From contig CM068367.1 in the NCBI GenBank assembly GCA_034769895.1, forward strand, positions 119,635,927-119,699,926: a DNA stretch of 64,000 bases, read 5' to 3'. Origin of the DNA: Magicicada septendecula. Taxonomy: Eukaryota; Arthropoda; Insecta; Hemiptera; Cicadidae. This document shows, in pieces, positions 1 to 11,020 of the stretch. Every line of letters starts with the position of its first letter. Positions within the stretch are counted from its first letter, which is position 1. The notes under the pieces were generated by a model. It was not told where the DNA came from, searched no databases, and saw only the letters and a program-made list of their open reading frames with translations. A program made the position numbers and the translations under genes.

Positions 1-1400
1 TTGGTTTGTTGTTAATTCAAAAGTTTCAACCTCACAACTACAAGACTTAAACTACATTGATTTTTACCACCACCAAACTCAATTTCTTACTTGTAAGAAA
101 ATAAACAACATGTATATAACTACACATATAACACAATATATCAACAATTCTTTAATATACCCCCAAAATACCTTCACCTAGTTATTTCTACAAATTCAGA
201 TTACAACTATCTTGGCAGACACTTTTATTTAAATTCTATTACTCAACTTAGATTCACTTCTTTTATTTTGTAAATGGCAGCTTACTATAATATTTTTATC
301 AACTTCATTTGTAACTTTAGCTTTTCAACTTTAAAATCTACTATATTTCAACACTTGTTATCGTCATTACCCCTGTAACGACCTCCTAACCACACACTCT
401 ATTGCTATCAACATAATAAAACATTGTACATTACATATTAACATTGTTACATTTACCTTACATTAAACAATTTAAATTTACATGATTTGTACCAAACTTT
501 ATCACATTACTACTTCAACAATTCTCTATTAACTTTTAATTATTTGACATTCATCATATTCTATGCAACAATTTCAAATTTATCCTTACCTTTCAGTTAC
601 AATTACCTTCCTACCATGAATTCTCCTTTTCTAACCCTTCTATCCTTACTCGTTTGGGTGACTCTATTATTCATTATTTTCTCTGTCTTATTTTGGCATC
701 TGTCAACCTAACCTTACTCACCTCTTTTTAACTACTAACAACCGCTTCTAACCATTAATATATTTTGACACCAATATCTCTATAATAACCCCCTTCACAA
801 ATCCCATTTAAAACCTCTGGCACCGCGCCTTTTTTGTACTAGTATGTGTGTATTCCCTCACTATGCTCATTCCATCATTGGTTCCTGACCCTTTCAGATA
901 ACCCTTTCCGGCACACAACGATCCACTCCCGTCTCAACATCTCTCGTTGGACTCCTACACCAATACCCTTATTACAAAATATCATCATCAACAACAAATA
1001 TAATTACCATTCACATCACTCAACTCTACATATAATCACTAACCACTGTGTCCCTAAAATATCTAACACCTCTTAATATACTATCAACATCTCAACACTT
1101 TATTTTTCCTAACTCCCAATAACTCTATTTAACTAACTCCCATGCCTCTATTTTATCACTATTCCCAAACTCTTTACAACATTTCAACTTAATACACCAT
1201 TACAAAATTCATCACTTACCAACTAACAACAATACCTCTCAATACCCAAATCTATTACCTGCTTACTCATTTACTAACCCTTTAGAATCTAAATCTCATA
1301 ATATCATTTAAACTTCCTTTAGTTATTTAAAATCGTACAATACATGCTTACCTAAAAAATTACATAAAATACATAACAGCAAAAATACACAAATACATAG
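1..1400 (-). other. Non-coding, G-poor (plus strand) flank; probable remainder of the minus-strand LTR element
   Basis: No recognisable coding region on either strand. The plus strand is strikingly poor in G and rich in A, T and C, so the minus strand is C-poor. The gag-like gene at 5668-6719 has the same C-poor sense strand, and the two regions were contiguous before the hAT element inserted at 1409. I infer that this is the degraded or non-coding downstream part of the same minus-strand LTR element. A hydrophobic plus-strand frame at 487-711 is a by-product of the T-rich composition. I could not find a second LTR here. Confidence 0.4.
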
Positions 1401-1408
1401 ACATCAAT
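1401..1408. repeat. hAT target-site duplication, left copy
   Basis: ACATCAAT, identical to 5545-5552, immediately outside the hAT terminal inverted repeat. Confidence 0.92.
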
Positions 1409-1601
1409 CATGGCCCCCACATTCGATTGCGGGCCCTGCAACCAGGATCAGGCTCGCCCCCCCCCTTCGTGTATTCGGATGGTATGCTGTATTTCAAAAA
1501 TTAATTTTTTTTATTGTATTTTAATACTACACAAATTTTATTTAAACTGGTCATTTATGGAAAGAATAATTAAGGCTACCATTTCAATCTAAAAACCAAA
1601 C

Positions 1602-1607
1602 TTTATT
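1602..1607 (-). promoter_or_regulatory. Candidate polyadenylation signal of the hAT transposase gene
   Basis: AATAAA on the minus strand about 110 bp past the stop codon and inside the element. A second AATAAA overlaps the stop codon itself (1716-1721). Confidence 0.4.
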
Positions 1608-1716
1608 GACAAAATAATAAGATTAACATTATGGGAAAGATAGGAGCTAAGCAATTAAAATTAACAGTTAAAACTAAAACATTACTAAGATAGGAGCCAC
1701 TGATAGTTGAAATACT

Positions 1717-4422
1717 TTATTTCAATATAACTTTCCTAGCTTTCTTTTCACTAAATTCAGTTATAACATCTGAGAAGTCGACAGTTTTGGCTAACTCATT
1801 TTCAATTGCCAAAATTGCGAGATGGTTCAATCGGGTTTGTCCAGTTGTGCTTCTTTGCCAAGTTTTTAAAGAATTTGACAATCTACTGAAAGACCTCTCA
1901 GCCGTTGATACTGTCACTGGAATAATACAAAAAAGTTTAATAGCTGTACAAAAGTTCAAGAAAATGGGCTGGAGGTTTTTTTCATTTATAGAGTTCAAAA
2001 GCTTTAACGGGTCCTTTTCCGAGTGGAACACTGTTACAAAAACATTCTTCATATGAAGAGTTTCTTCAAAGAGAGCTTCTGAGTCAGCAAAGTCTGAAGG
2101 GTAATATGCGACCAGATTGGCAGATTTAAGCTTCAGCTCCTCCTTGTCTAGATCCATGAATGCTAAAACTGGAGCAAAAAGTTCACAAATTTCTTTACAG
2201 CTAGCAAATCTGGTTTTCAAATCAGCCATTATAAAATCCAAAACAGGGAAGACAACTGACGATTTGAAATCCTGTGAAGCTTGTTGCTGAAGTTGCTCTG
2301 GCGTGCTTTCTGGAACACTGGATTTTCTTTTGAGAGGGAATTCACATTCAGGTATAATACCAACTGCTTCGGCGACGTGTTTTGCTTCGTTGAGGATGGT
2401 TTCCCATGAATCCCTTAGAGCCTGCAATTCAGACAACAAGTCTTTAATAAGTTGAGTTTCAGTGTTTAAGGAAATTCCTTTCCTTTGTATGATCTCATTT
2501 CTTTGATCAATGGAGGCTAAGATCTTGTGCCAAAACGATGATGTCAAGAGGCCTTTAAAAGACCCAAAGTACCTCTTCAACGCCAAAGCAATGTTTCTAG
2601 CTGCTGGTGTCAATGCAGGCAAATCATTTTCTTCCAGAAGCAGGTCCAAAACCCTGAGAATCGAAGGATAATGTTTGACGATCGGTCGTACAGCTTGAAT
2701 TCTTTCACTCCAACGAGTCTCGGAAAGGCTTTGCAAAGACAAAGGAACGTGTTGCTTCAATAATTCCCAACGGCCAGGGCTACTGGAGAACAAAGAATAG
2801 AAACTATCAATGTTACCGAAAAATGTCAATACGTCATGGTTCAGTTTTGCAGCATTTACACCAACTCTGTTGAGGGAGTGTGCTCCACAGGGAGAAAAAA
2901 TAGCAGACGGATTTTTTTCAAGTATTCTTGATTGTACACCTTTAGTGTGTCCACGCATGTTAGAGCCATTGTCATATCCTTGAGCTCGGCAGTCGGGAAG
3001 TGGGACTCCAATATTGTCTAAAGTAGACAGTAATTCGTCAGTTATTACCTCACCTGTTTTCCCATTAAAATTCATGAATTCAATGAATCTTTCACATACT
3101 TCAAATGTATTTTTTTCTTCATTTTGAAAAACGTACCGTAGAATTAGTACATTCTGCTCCTGATGGGAAATGTCAGGAGTGGCATCAACAATAATCCCAT
3201 AGAAGACAGACTCTTCTCGTTGGTGCAGAATAGTTTTCAATAGTTTTTTGCCACAGAGAGAAATAAATTCATTCTGCGAGTACCATGAGAGATAGTGAGC
3301 TTGACCTATCATACTTTTTTTATTCAATTGATTTTCTTTAATCTTGGCTAAATGTTCACGAATTACTTCGTCGTATTTCCCTAGTAACTCTAACACTCCT
3401 AAAAAGTTTCCATTGTGAACATCGCCGATCTGGGTATTTTCACCTTGGAAAGCTAAACCTCTACTTGTTAAGAATAATGTAGTGTCCAGAATTCGTTGAA
3501 GTATAGCTTTCCATCTTGTTGCTTCACAGTTAATAATCTGTTGCAGATTACTGTCGACTCCATGTCCTTTCAATGATATCTGAAGACTTTTCCATTCTAG
3601 GTAGTGTTTTCTGTGGTCAGAGCTTCTTTCGTGCTTTGACAATATTTTGTATAGTCGTTTGTATGGTTGTTTTTCCGGGGAAAACCCTTCTTTTGCAAGT
3701 TTACTTTTGTTTTGGTTTGAATAGAATATGCTACAAGGCAAACAATGAATGCTGTTTTTCGTTTCACTCCACATTAACCAATCACGTAAAATTGGTTTAC
3801 ATGCTCTGTTTTCTGTTTTCATGTACAACAATGTTTCAGGGAAATGTTTTCCTGACGGGTCAGCTGGAAAGGATTTTGAACTGGCCTGAAAAGCTGAAAA
3901 ACCACCGTAGCACGATATTATTTCCTGCCGTAGTTTATCACTCATCACCGGTGGCCACGTACTAGGACTAGGATCGTCAAAATTACATGTTTTATTGTCA
4001 TCAACAGTATCCTTACTAAGACTTGGATCAGCACCAGCACATTTGTCATTACTAGCTTGACATAGGCCTACAGTAGGAGTAGAACCATCTTGGATTGAAG
4101 AAGGGTGAGTCTGAGTGGCTGGGGTTTTACTGCCATCATCAGTATCCTTACTAAGATTTGGATCAGCACCAGCACATTTGTCATTACCTCCTTGAGATAG
4201 GCCTACAGTAGGAGTAGAAGCATCTTGGTTTGAAGAAGGTTTAGTCTGAGGGGCTGATGTAGGTTCTGCCATAAAACCCGGTTGAAATTCTTGCAATTCT
4301 TCTTGTTCATTCCTCTTGAAAAATTTCTTAATATCCTGGCGACCTTTAGCGGATTGTTCTAATTTTTCTTTCTGAAGCTTTCTTTTCAAAGCTCCAGATT
4401 TATGTTTATAGCTTGATGCCAT
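1717..4422 (-). CDS. hAT transposase, ZMYM1-like (TTF-type zinc finger, DUF4371, hAT dimerisation)
   Basis: A 901-residue single-exon protein that would cut and paste the surrounding transposon in the nucleus. The basic N-terminus is followed by a 45-residue unit repeated twice (about 55-99 and 100-144, sharing STPTVGL and NDKCAGADP). A TTF-type zinc finger covers about 205-275 (RDWLMW, CLPC, then HERSSDHRKH). The RNase-H-like core has the expected acidic residues: D413 in IVDATPD and D484 in GYDNGSNM, then PCGAHSLN near 511. The C-terminal dimerisation region (about 810-880) has STAERSFSRL, with glutamate near 842. The start ATG at 4420-4422 gives the full domain order, and no stop or frameshift is seen. 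An AATAAA on the minus strand overlaps the stop (1716-1721) and another lies at 1602-1607. Host-domesticated ZMYM proteins are similar, but the terminal repeats and target duplication show this is a transposon gene. Confidence 0.92.
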   Translation of the reverse strand: MASSYKHKSGALKRKLQKEKLEQSAKGRQDIKKFFKRNEQEELQEFQPGFMAEPTSAPQTKPSSNQDASTPTVGLSQGGNDKCAGADPNLSKDTDDGSKTPATQTHPSSIQDGSTPTVGLCQASNDKCAGADPSLSKDTVDDNKTCNFDDPSPSTWPPVMSDKLRQEIISCYGGFSAFQASSKSFPADPSGKHFPETLLYMKTENRACKPILRDWLMWSETKNSIHCLPCSIFYSNQNKSKLAKEGFSPEKQPYKRLYKILSKHERSSDHRKHYLEWKSLQISLKGHGVDSNLQQIINCEATRWKAILQRILDTTLFLTSRGLAFQGENTQIGDVHNGNFLGVLELLGKYDEVIREHLAKIKENQLNKKSMIGQAHYLSWYSQNEFISLCGKKLLKTILHQREESVFYGIIVDATPDISHQEQNVLILRYVFQNEEKNTFEVCERFIEFMNFNGKTGEVITDELLSTLDNIGVPLPDCRAQGYDNGSNMRGHTKGVQSRILEKNPSAIFSPCGAHSLNRVGVNAAKLNHDVLTFFGNIDSFYSLFSSSPGRWELLKQHVPLSLQSLSETRWSERIQAVRPIVKHYPSILRVLDLLLEENDLPALTPAARNIALALKRYFGSFKGLLTSSFWHKILASIDQRNEIIQRKGISLNTETQLIKDLLSELQALRDSWETILNEAKHVAEAVGIIPECEFPLKRKSSVPESTPEQLQQQASQDFKSSVVFPVLDFIMADLKTRFASCKEICELFAPVLAFMDLDKEELKLKSANLVAYYPSDFADSEALFEETLHMKNVFVTVFHSEKDPLKLLNSINEKNLQPIFLNFCTAIKLFCIIPVTVSTAERSFSRLSNSLKTWQRSTTGQTRLNHLAILAIENELAKTVDFSDVITEFSEKKARKVILK
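3991..4260 (-). repeat. Two in-frame 135-bp tandem repeats within the hAT transposase gene
   Basis: Bases 4126-4260 and 3991-4125 encode two copies of a 45-residue segment and are also very alike in DNA. The repeat adds a low-complexity linker rich in Ser, Thr and Pro before the zinc finger. The reading frame is preserved. Confidence 0.8.
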
Positions 4423-5470
4423 CTTAAATTATTATTTTTTCATAAGAGTGTGTGAACCTAAAACAAAACACGACGGATAAAATAATAATAACAAGATTTA
4501 ATGTTTTTTCGAACCTAAGCATAAGCATACATATAAATATTAATATCTTTTCAGCTTTCTGTTGTACATATCCCACTATCTATAGAATATGTTTAAATTG
4601 ACGATGGTGGCCAATGCTGTTTTAACCTTTATGTAAAAATTTGCTGTAATTTTTTTGTTTGTAACAAAATCGATTCCGTGATAATATGTAGCTACGATCT
4701 AAATTTCTTTTGTCACAAAATTCAAATTTATTTGCGAGCACTCGTTCAATTTTTATGCCAAATGTAAACAAAAACAATACTAGAAAGATAATTTATTTAT
4801 TTAATAAAAAGCATGGAAACCACAAGGGTCAAATCATGCATGCATGACAAAAAAAGAAACAAAATATAAACAAAAAAAGAAACAAAATATAAACAAAAAC
4901 GAGCCAATGGCCACTTCAGTGTGTAACCTGCCTCACAGTATTCTTATCTCTTGAATACTGCAATGAAAAACAATCTAACGCAAAAGACAGCTATCGTTGT
5001 AAACAAACAGCATTAACTGTTTAAATATATTTTTGCTTAACATCATTACCTGTCAATAATAAAAGTAGAGCAGAGTAGAGCGCAAAAATTAAACAGTTCA
5101 GTACTTGTCAAACAGCATCAAGAGGCTAACTGAGGACTGAGCGAACTGACGAACGTATGCGAAGTGTCAATTTTTAGAACAAAGCGGAGAGATAAAGCTC
5201 GATTAGCCGTGGCGGGGGAAGTAGGGGCGGCGAGGTGCCTGGTTGAAGGGGAAGGTAGAGGGAGTGTGTTAGGCCCGCGCCGGCTGTTATATGTAAACAA
5301 AAGTAACTAGTACAAACACACTTAATTAAATTGTAACTAACATAGAATTTAGGAATAATATTATTTTACGAAACTTGCCTTTGTCATAATTATATATTCG
5401 AATTTATTTATCTTCGAAACCGTTAAATATTCTCTCTAAAAATAAATTTAAAAAAAAATAAAATAATTAT
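4423..5470. other. 5' non-coding part of the hAT element
   Basis: About 1 kb upstream of the transposase start and still inside the transposon; it should contain the promoter. No TATA box can be singled out. It holds a 22-bp unit (A-rich, with GAAACAAAATATAAAC) repeated twice at about 4849-4895 and a GC-richer patch at 5160-5290. No other gene is seen. Confidence 0.5.
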
Positions 5471-5475
5471 GGCTA

Positions 5476-5502
5476 GGCCCGGGCCCCCCGGGGGTCCGGG
5501 CC
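5476..5502. repeat. GC-only near-perfect palindrome near the right end of the hAT element
   Basis: A run of G and C centred near 5489 reads almost the same on both strands (GGCCCGGG...CCGGGCC). It lies just inside the right terminal inverted repeat and could be a subterminal transposase-binding or hairpin-forming site. No equally strong palindrome is present at the left end. Confidence 0.6.
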
Positions 5503-5544
5503 CTGCACCCACAGTTGCGGCAGCCCCCCCATGTGGGGGCCATG

Positions 5545-5552
5545 ACATCAAT
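5545..5552. repeat. hAT target-site duplication, right copy
   Basis: ACATCAAT, identical to 1401-1408, immediately outside the right terminal inverted repeat that ends at 5544. Confidence 0.92.
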
Positions 5553-5667
5553 ACACAAAAATATACAATTCACATAATCATTAAATCATTCACCATAATC
5601 AGTCCTAATCAGTCCATTTTTAAAAACACTGTCCACACAATTAAATGTTCATAACACAATAGAAGGT

Positions 5668-6719
5668 CTACCCTCCATCGTTAAACAATAGTCTTATTTT
5701 TGGTCTGTACAATATATTTTTTATTAAATACATTATATTAACATCATTAATACAACACTTATTTAAATTCTTATATTTCACCAAACCGTCATCATTAATA
5801 GGGTTATTACCTATCAATTCATCATACAACCTGTCACGATTGGTTATTGTCCTGTCACCTCCAGTATAATTCGTCACCACTAGGTATGTTATAAAGTCAT
5901 TATTTCCATTATCATCTTCTCCTACTGCTATATCAGCTTCCTTACAAGGTAGGTACTTATTATTTTTATTATATATCATCTCTACACCTAACCTTTTCAT
6001 AAACTCTTCATAATTTTTCTTTACTTTATATATCTCAATTTCTCTCTTTCTCTCTCTCTCAAAACATTTCTCACCATCATACCAAGCTACACTCTCTTTT
6101 TCAATATTTGCAGGGGATACTAACTTATCATTACAGCACCACCTGTGAAGTGCACAAAAAAAACCAGGGACCACTTTATTTGTAGACCTTTTGTCTTCCA
6201 AATACGCATTGAAGGCACTCTCGTCCTTCCTAAACACACGTGAAGTCTTTACTTCACCCCCTACTACAACATTACGGGAAAAATTTACCCCCTGCAACCC
6301 CTTTATCTGTAAATTCTCTCTATACTTTCTCTCTAATTTATCAACACTTTTTATCACTTCATTATCAAATTCTACTCCCATTATACTTTTATCACCACTC
6401 TCAATACTCACACAATTATTTTCTAACACCATATTTTTAATTCTATTATCATAATTCTCACCACTACTTACCTTGTCTTTATTTTCATTCAATTTATATG
6501 ATTCTCTTCTATTCTCTACCCCCATTTTACTCTCGTAATTTTCATCTACTTGTTTTAATTTGACATTTTGTAAAGTATTCTGCTTTTCTAGCTCATTCTC
6601 AAGGCTATCGAATTTTGCATTAAGCAATTCATTTGATTGAATTTGTCACTGATTAACGTGAACAACTTTTCTAATGAGATTTTATTTTCCATTTCCATGC
6701 TATTATTATTTTCTGCCAT
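5668..6719 (-). pseudogene. Frameshifted gag-like gene of a minus-strand LTR element (unrecognised family)
   Basis: The likely start is the ATG at 6717-6719 (MAENNNSMEMENKISLEKLF). That frame and the long downstream frame (to the stop at 5668) differ by one base. The shift lies between about 6628 and 6648, because a TGA at 6646-6648 closes the downstream frame. The N-terminal part is charged and coiled-coil-like (SLENELEKQ), followed by an unfamiliar Cys/Trp-containing segment (FFCALHRWCCND). I see no zinc knuckle, protease, reverse transcriptase or integrase. The position just downstream of a tRNA-Lys-type primer-binding site on the same strand is why I call it gag-like. The function is unknown, and an orphan protein of another mobile element is possible. 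Confidence 0.5.
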
Positions 6720-6894
6720 TTTGTATTTCAAATGTTGGAATTATTATTTCGTTCTACTTATAACGAAATTACACAATCACTATTTACTCTATTAACATAA
6801 CCTCCATAACCTCTCTTGTTAGGTTCTGGATTATTTCGTCACCCTCTATGTCTCTGAATCTGGCTTATTTATATAAAATAAATTTTTATATAAA

Positions 6895-6912
6895 GTCCCT
6901 GTTCGGGCGCCA
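6895..6912 (-). promoter_or_regulatory. tRNA-Lys-type primer-binding site
   Basis: On the minus strand this reads TGGCGCCCGAACAGGGAC, the 18-base complement of the 3' end of a tRNA-Lys, a primer used by many retroelements. It marks the 3' end of a minus-strand LTR just to its right (6915 onward, ending in ...TAACA on that strand). The gag-like gene begins about 175 bases downstream. Confidence 0.8.
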
Positions 6913-6914
6913 TT

Positions 6915-7250
6915 TGTTATCTTACTTATAAAGTCATAAATATAAATGTATTTATATTTGTATGTATCAATACTACCTTTGTCAATAAACTTATTAACTA
7001 CCTGTTCTGGACGCAATTCGTCAATAAACTTTAAATATATATTCATGTTATCTTACCCATAATTATTATTATAATTAATCATGTCCCAGTGAGGGCGTCA
7101 TTTGTTAACAAACTCATAAAGTCACTGTGAGGGCGGCATTTGTGATCTTACTCACTTCTTATGTAATTTATTTTGATTTATACATATAAATAGTACCATA
7201 ATATGGCACTTGTGTACTTACCAACTTTAATTCCTGCCGGGCTCATACTC
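6915..7250 (-). repeat. LTR/leader region of the minus-strand retroelement with degenerate repeats of the primer-binding-site segment
   Basis: The stretch holds further diverged versions of the primer-binding-site segment at 7083-7100, 7121-7138 and weakly at 7231-7245. Each of the first two is followed on the plus strand by a CATTTGT-like motif and a nearby TCATAAAGTCA or ATCTTACT. The pattern suggests tandem duplication of the LTR-leader junction or nested insertions. I could not fix both LTR ends. Confidence 0.4.
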
Positions 7251-10200
7251 TTCTTATGTAATATGCTTTTTTACGTAAGGGGTCCAGGAATTCGTTACAG
7301 CGAGATTCTTGAGTCAAAGAAGGTGACACAAATGACAACACTAATTTAGAGTGAAAGTAATTATCGAACTTTAATTGCCAAAGTAACTTCATTATATAAA
7401 ACCATGTGCTCAAAATGGCGTCGTACAATGTTACAACGAAAAAAACAAAATGGTGGTTGTTTTAATTAACTCTATTCATTTTAAATATTTTCTTTTGGTC
7501 TCTAATCAAGATCATTAAAACTGTTATTTTTATGCTGCAGCTTGAATTAATTATTAATTTGTATCTGAGGTTGTACACAAACCAATGCCCTTGGCATAGA
7601 TACTCATGGCCATGTGCTCACTCACACACGCTCACATACATTCATCTGATTACAAGTACATTGTTTAATTATTTTGTTTTCAGTTAATGAGCTCATTAAA
7701 TTAATAGAAAATGACAAAAAGTTGACTTCTCTTAACGGTGATCTGCGTTGCTACCTCGCTGTGTTTGGTTGAGTCTCCAATGCATGGCTGGTGTTCGCCT
7801 AATAATTCTTTTGTTTTAATTACAACATTAGCACTGATTTTACATGTTCTGATTTTACTTGTTATCAAATTTGAGCAACTATCGCTCCACCATCACATTT
7901 GCAATTAAGAGTCTGGTTGTATTAAACTTTTATGGTAAACTGAACAGACAGCGATACATCGCTGCTGCACCCTTGAAGGACTACGTTGAATTGAGATGGA
8001 GGCAAATGCAAATTTTCGCTTGTGTGTGTATTTTACGTCATCAAGCTTTGTCATACACTACAACGCCTGGTTACCTGCGTTGTAGTCAGTGCGTCATTGT
8101 TTTTTGTTATGACGGAACAGTGCTATTGTCCAATCATAATTCGTATTGTAGTCTTTTCGTCACAAACACCGCCATGGTATATTTTGAGTTCAGCACGTCC
8201 ATCGGCGATCTTGGAGTCTTACTCTGGCTGAATTGGCGTTGTTCCTTTTTCCAGAGGGACAATGTACCTAACCAATCTGTGTTTAAAAATTACATAATAA
8301 AACATTGCAAATACCTATGTAACCCATAATTATGGTATTGGGGCATTCTGTACTGTTACAACATTTCAATCATATGGTTCCTCTCAATTCCTTTTATGAC
8401 AATTTCTACTTCAATAATTGTCTAAAATTGATAAAATTACAATATTTGGTCTATGCTTTCTTTGGCCTAGAGCATGGTTAATTTGATTCACTCTATTTAT
8501 TTAAATAATTTGCTCTGTCCATTTTACTCTGATACAGTCATTCTGAGATGTCCATTACAACTTCTGGATATCTCAGCTTTTCTTCAAATATAATTAGTTT
8601 CTTGTTTTTAGTTTTATTTATTATTCATAGTTTTAGTACGCCATGTGTCATTATGATTTGGTTCATGATTAATGATATACTCAATTTTAAGTAGTTCTTT
8701 TGTGTACAAATGGTCTTTACAGTCTAAAGAGTGTTTTATAATGGTTAGCCTCCTATTATTATATGTGAGATTGTGAATAATTCACTAATACTTCTTGCAT
8801 CTAGTGTAGTCAGACAGTTACCTTAATTTTTCATAATTATGGTTTAATTAATATTTCATTATAATTGTTTTATACTATAATAGTAGTATTACGTATTGCA
8901 TTACACATTTATGTCACTGTTCTTTTCTGGTTTACAATATTATGGGAATTCTGAGCATGTTTAATGGGTACATCTTTCTGTCCAATTTTAGTCTGTGTAA
9001 TTATATTAAACACCACACATATCACTTTTAATTAATAAATCGTAGCACTAGGTTTGTCTTTATAATGTCTATTTTCATTATTGCATAACGTAAACTAGTT
9101 TTACATCGTTTTATTCTTAGTTTATTCTAATTAGAAGTGGATTTGTACCAGAATTGAGGTTACTTGGGACCTCCTTGTCTGACATTAATGGTCTATGCTT
9201 TTCTTTCTGATCTCAATGTTTTAAGGTTATTATTTTACACTTTTGCTCTTGTTAACCATTATTTATTATTTTTTCACGTTATTTTTACCTGTCTACTGGT
9301 GATTACCAGGTTTTCTTTCATTTATTTTAATTGGATTTGCCTGTATTAAAAGCATGCATGGTATTCTCTTATTACTGTGATAACTAACTCATTCTTATCT
9401 TCCAATATCTTATTTAATTGTGTTTATTTGTTGATTAATTATATTTTTATCTTAGAATAAAGAGTTTTTGTCATGGTCAAGTCTTTAGTAATAGTTTGTC
9501 CATGTCTGTGTCTCTTTACTCTTTCTTAATTCTGTAGACTCCTTGTTTTATTGGTTTCATTCTCTCTTGGTACACTTATTGGCACATTGTATAATAGATT
9601 TGTTAACTCTTCTTCGCTTATCATTTTACTTGTGTTTATTCATATTATCTTCAGTCTCTTGTTAGGGTCTGTTGTCATTATAACTTGGTTTTGTCCTCTC
9701 ATTTACCATATCTATTGGGTTATTTGGTTAATCACATTACTATGTTGTTTTCTATTTTTTCTTCTTCATTATTGTTTATTATTCTTTGTTTGCTGATTTA
9801 ATTATTTTAATTGTTTTAATTAGTTCGTGGACTGGATATAACATTTAGTACGCAGTTATTCATTTATCATTCCTCTCGTAGGTGTTCTTGTGTTAGTTAA
9901 TGAGGGTTCATTCCTTATTTTTGTTGTTAAATGTACACCGAAGATATGTACCATTACAATATACATTACTTTTTCATATAGCACCACCTACATTCAGATA
10001 CCTGTCATATTGTAGCACCAGTTTTTACAGTCTCTCATCATAAAATCGCTGTCGTTGGCATGCCCAGCCGATATTTGATACCATCATTGAGATACTTATC
10101 CATTTTAAAGCATTGAATAGGCAGCCATTCATCATGGTGAAGAGGTGCTTGTCACACAGTGCCAAATTCAGGCTGAAAAGTAGACAGTCGCGCAAGTAAA

Positions 10201-11020
10201 ACCTGCTTCCAAGTTCAAGTAAAATTGAGCACTGTTGTGCATGTGTGCAGAAGAACAATGCACTTGTGAGCAATCCATTTTGTTATTTTCTATTGATCTC
10301 CAAAACTTGTTGAGTCATTCACAATATAGTTGTAATGTTACTGCACTTCTTATTAGATGAATTCATATAGCAATATTTCTTTGAGCTCATAAAGACATCA
10401 TAGCCTTTATTTTTTGGCTTGATGGCAGTTGTGTTTATTACCTTATTTTCTGTATAATAAAATACTGTACATCCACCAGTTCCATATTTCCATATTCCAT
10501 ACCTGTTTATTCTGTTCCATAGTCTTTATGTTAAAAAATTTTACCCTTTTCTGATCCCAGGACAATCTCTTGTTGAGATATTCATTCTTCCCATTATTGT
10601 ATTCTCAAGTAAACTCTAAGTTGAATGCATTTTTTGAATGGCAGTCAGTTGTTTTGTTATTAAACTTGAACAAAGCATGTGGAAACTTAGCTTATTGGAA
10701 ATAACGCCATAGAGTCATATTTACATTAATGCTCTTATTACTGGAAATACATAGGAAAGTTCAAGTGATATTTTCCATACACAACATTGTAAATTTTTTG
10801 ATCAGGTCATTCTGTTCCTTTCTCACCACATACTTTTGTGCGACATGTTTTAAATTTCTAATACCAGTTTCTCACAGTACCATCAATCATAACATTGCCA
10901 CATTAAAATTATACCACTCATGACTGATCTGGTCACTACTGTGTAATTTCTAGCAGAAAACAAATAACAGAATATGCCTCACATCTGGTACTTTTACCAG
11001 TCACCATGTGAACATAAATA
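7250..11020. other. AT-rich intergenic or intronic DNA with no supported gene
   Basis: About 3.8 kb with no convincing coding region on either strand; long T-rich runs dominate 8330-9960. It contains a perfect 10-bp-stem hairpin at 8057-8086. A possible short exon at 7684-7737 is discussed only as a weak candidate. The rest shows nothing I can name. Confidence 0.5.
8057..8086. repeat. Perfect inverted repeat, 10-bp stem and 10-base loop
   Basis: ACTACAACGC at 8057-8066 is exactly complementary to GCGTTGTAGT at 8077-8086. The sequence around it (about 7900-8330) is more GC-rich and evenly composed than its surroundings. It could be an operator-like site, a fragment of an unlisted repeat or a small hairpin RNA. 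Nothing decides between these. Confidence 0.6.

Larger units (their letters stand above)
1409..5544 (-). mobile_element. Complete hAT-superfamily DNA transposon (ZMYM1/DUF4371 type)
   Basis: The element starts CATGGCCCCCACAT at 1409 and ends with its inverted copy ATGTGGGGGCCATG at 5531-5544, a 14-bp perfect terminal inverted repeat. It is flanked by the exact 8-bp duplication ACATCAAT at 1401-1408 and 5545-5552. Eight bases is the target-site length known for hAT transposases. Subterminal GGGCCCTGCA occurs near both ends, at about 1431 and 5498. The element carries one gene on the minus strand (1717-4422). With intact ends, an intact target duplication and an open transposase, it looks young and possibly autonomous. 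It sits inside an older minus-strand LTR element. Confidence 0.92.

Noticed and set aside
487..711. A hydrophobic membrane-like small protein
   Set aside because: The T- and C-rich, G-poor plus strand gives Leu, Phe and Ser codons by composition. There is no other support.
1410..1592. Small plus-strand frame starting in the hAT left end
   Set aside because: It starts inside the terminal inverted repeat and runs opposite to the transposase. It is a chance frame.
7859..8329. A 156-codon plus-strand open frame
   Set aside because: It begins at a TTG, has no domain or coding-like pattern I recognise, and lies in a GC-richer island where a chance open frame is expected.
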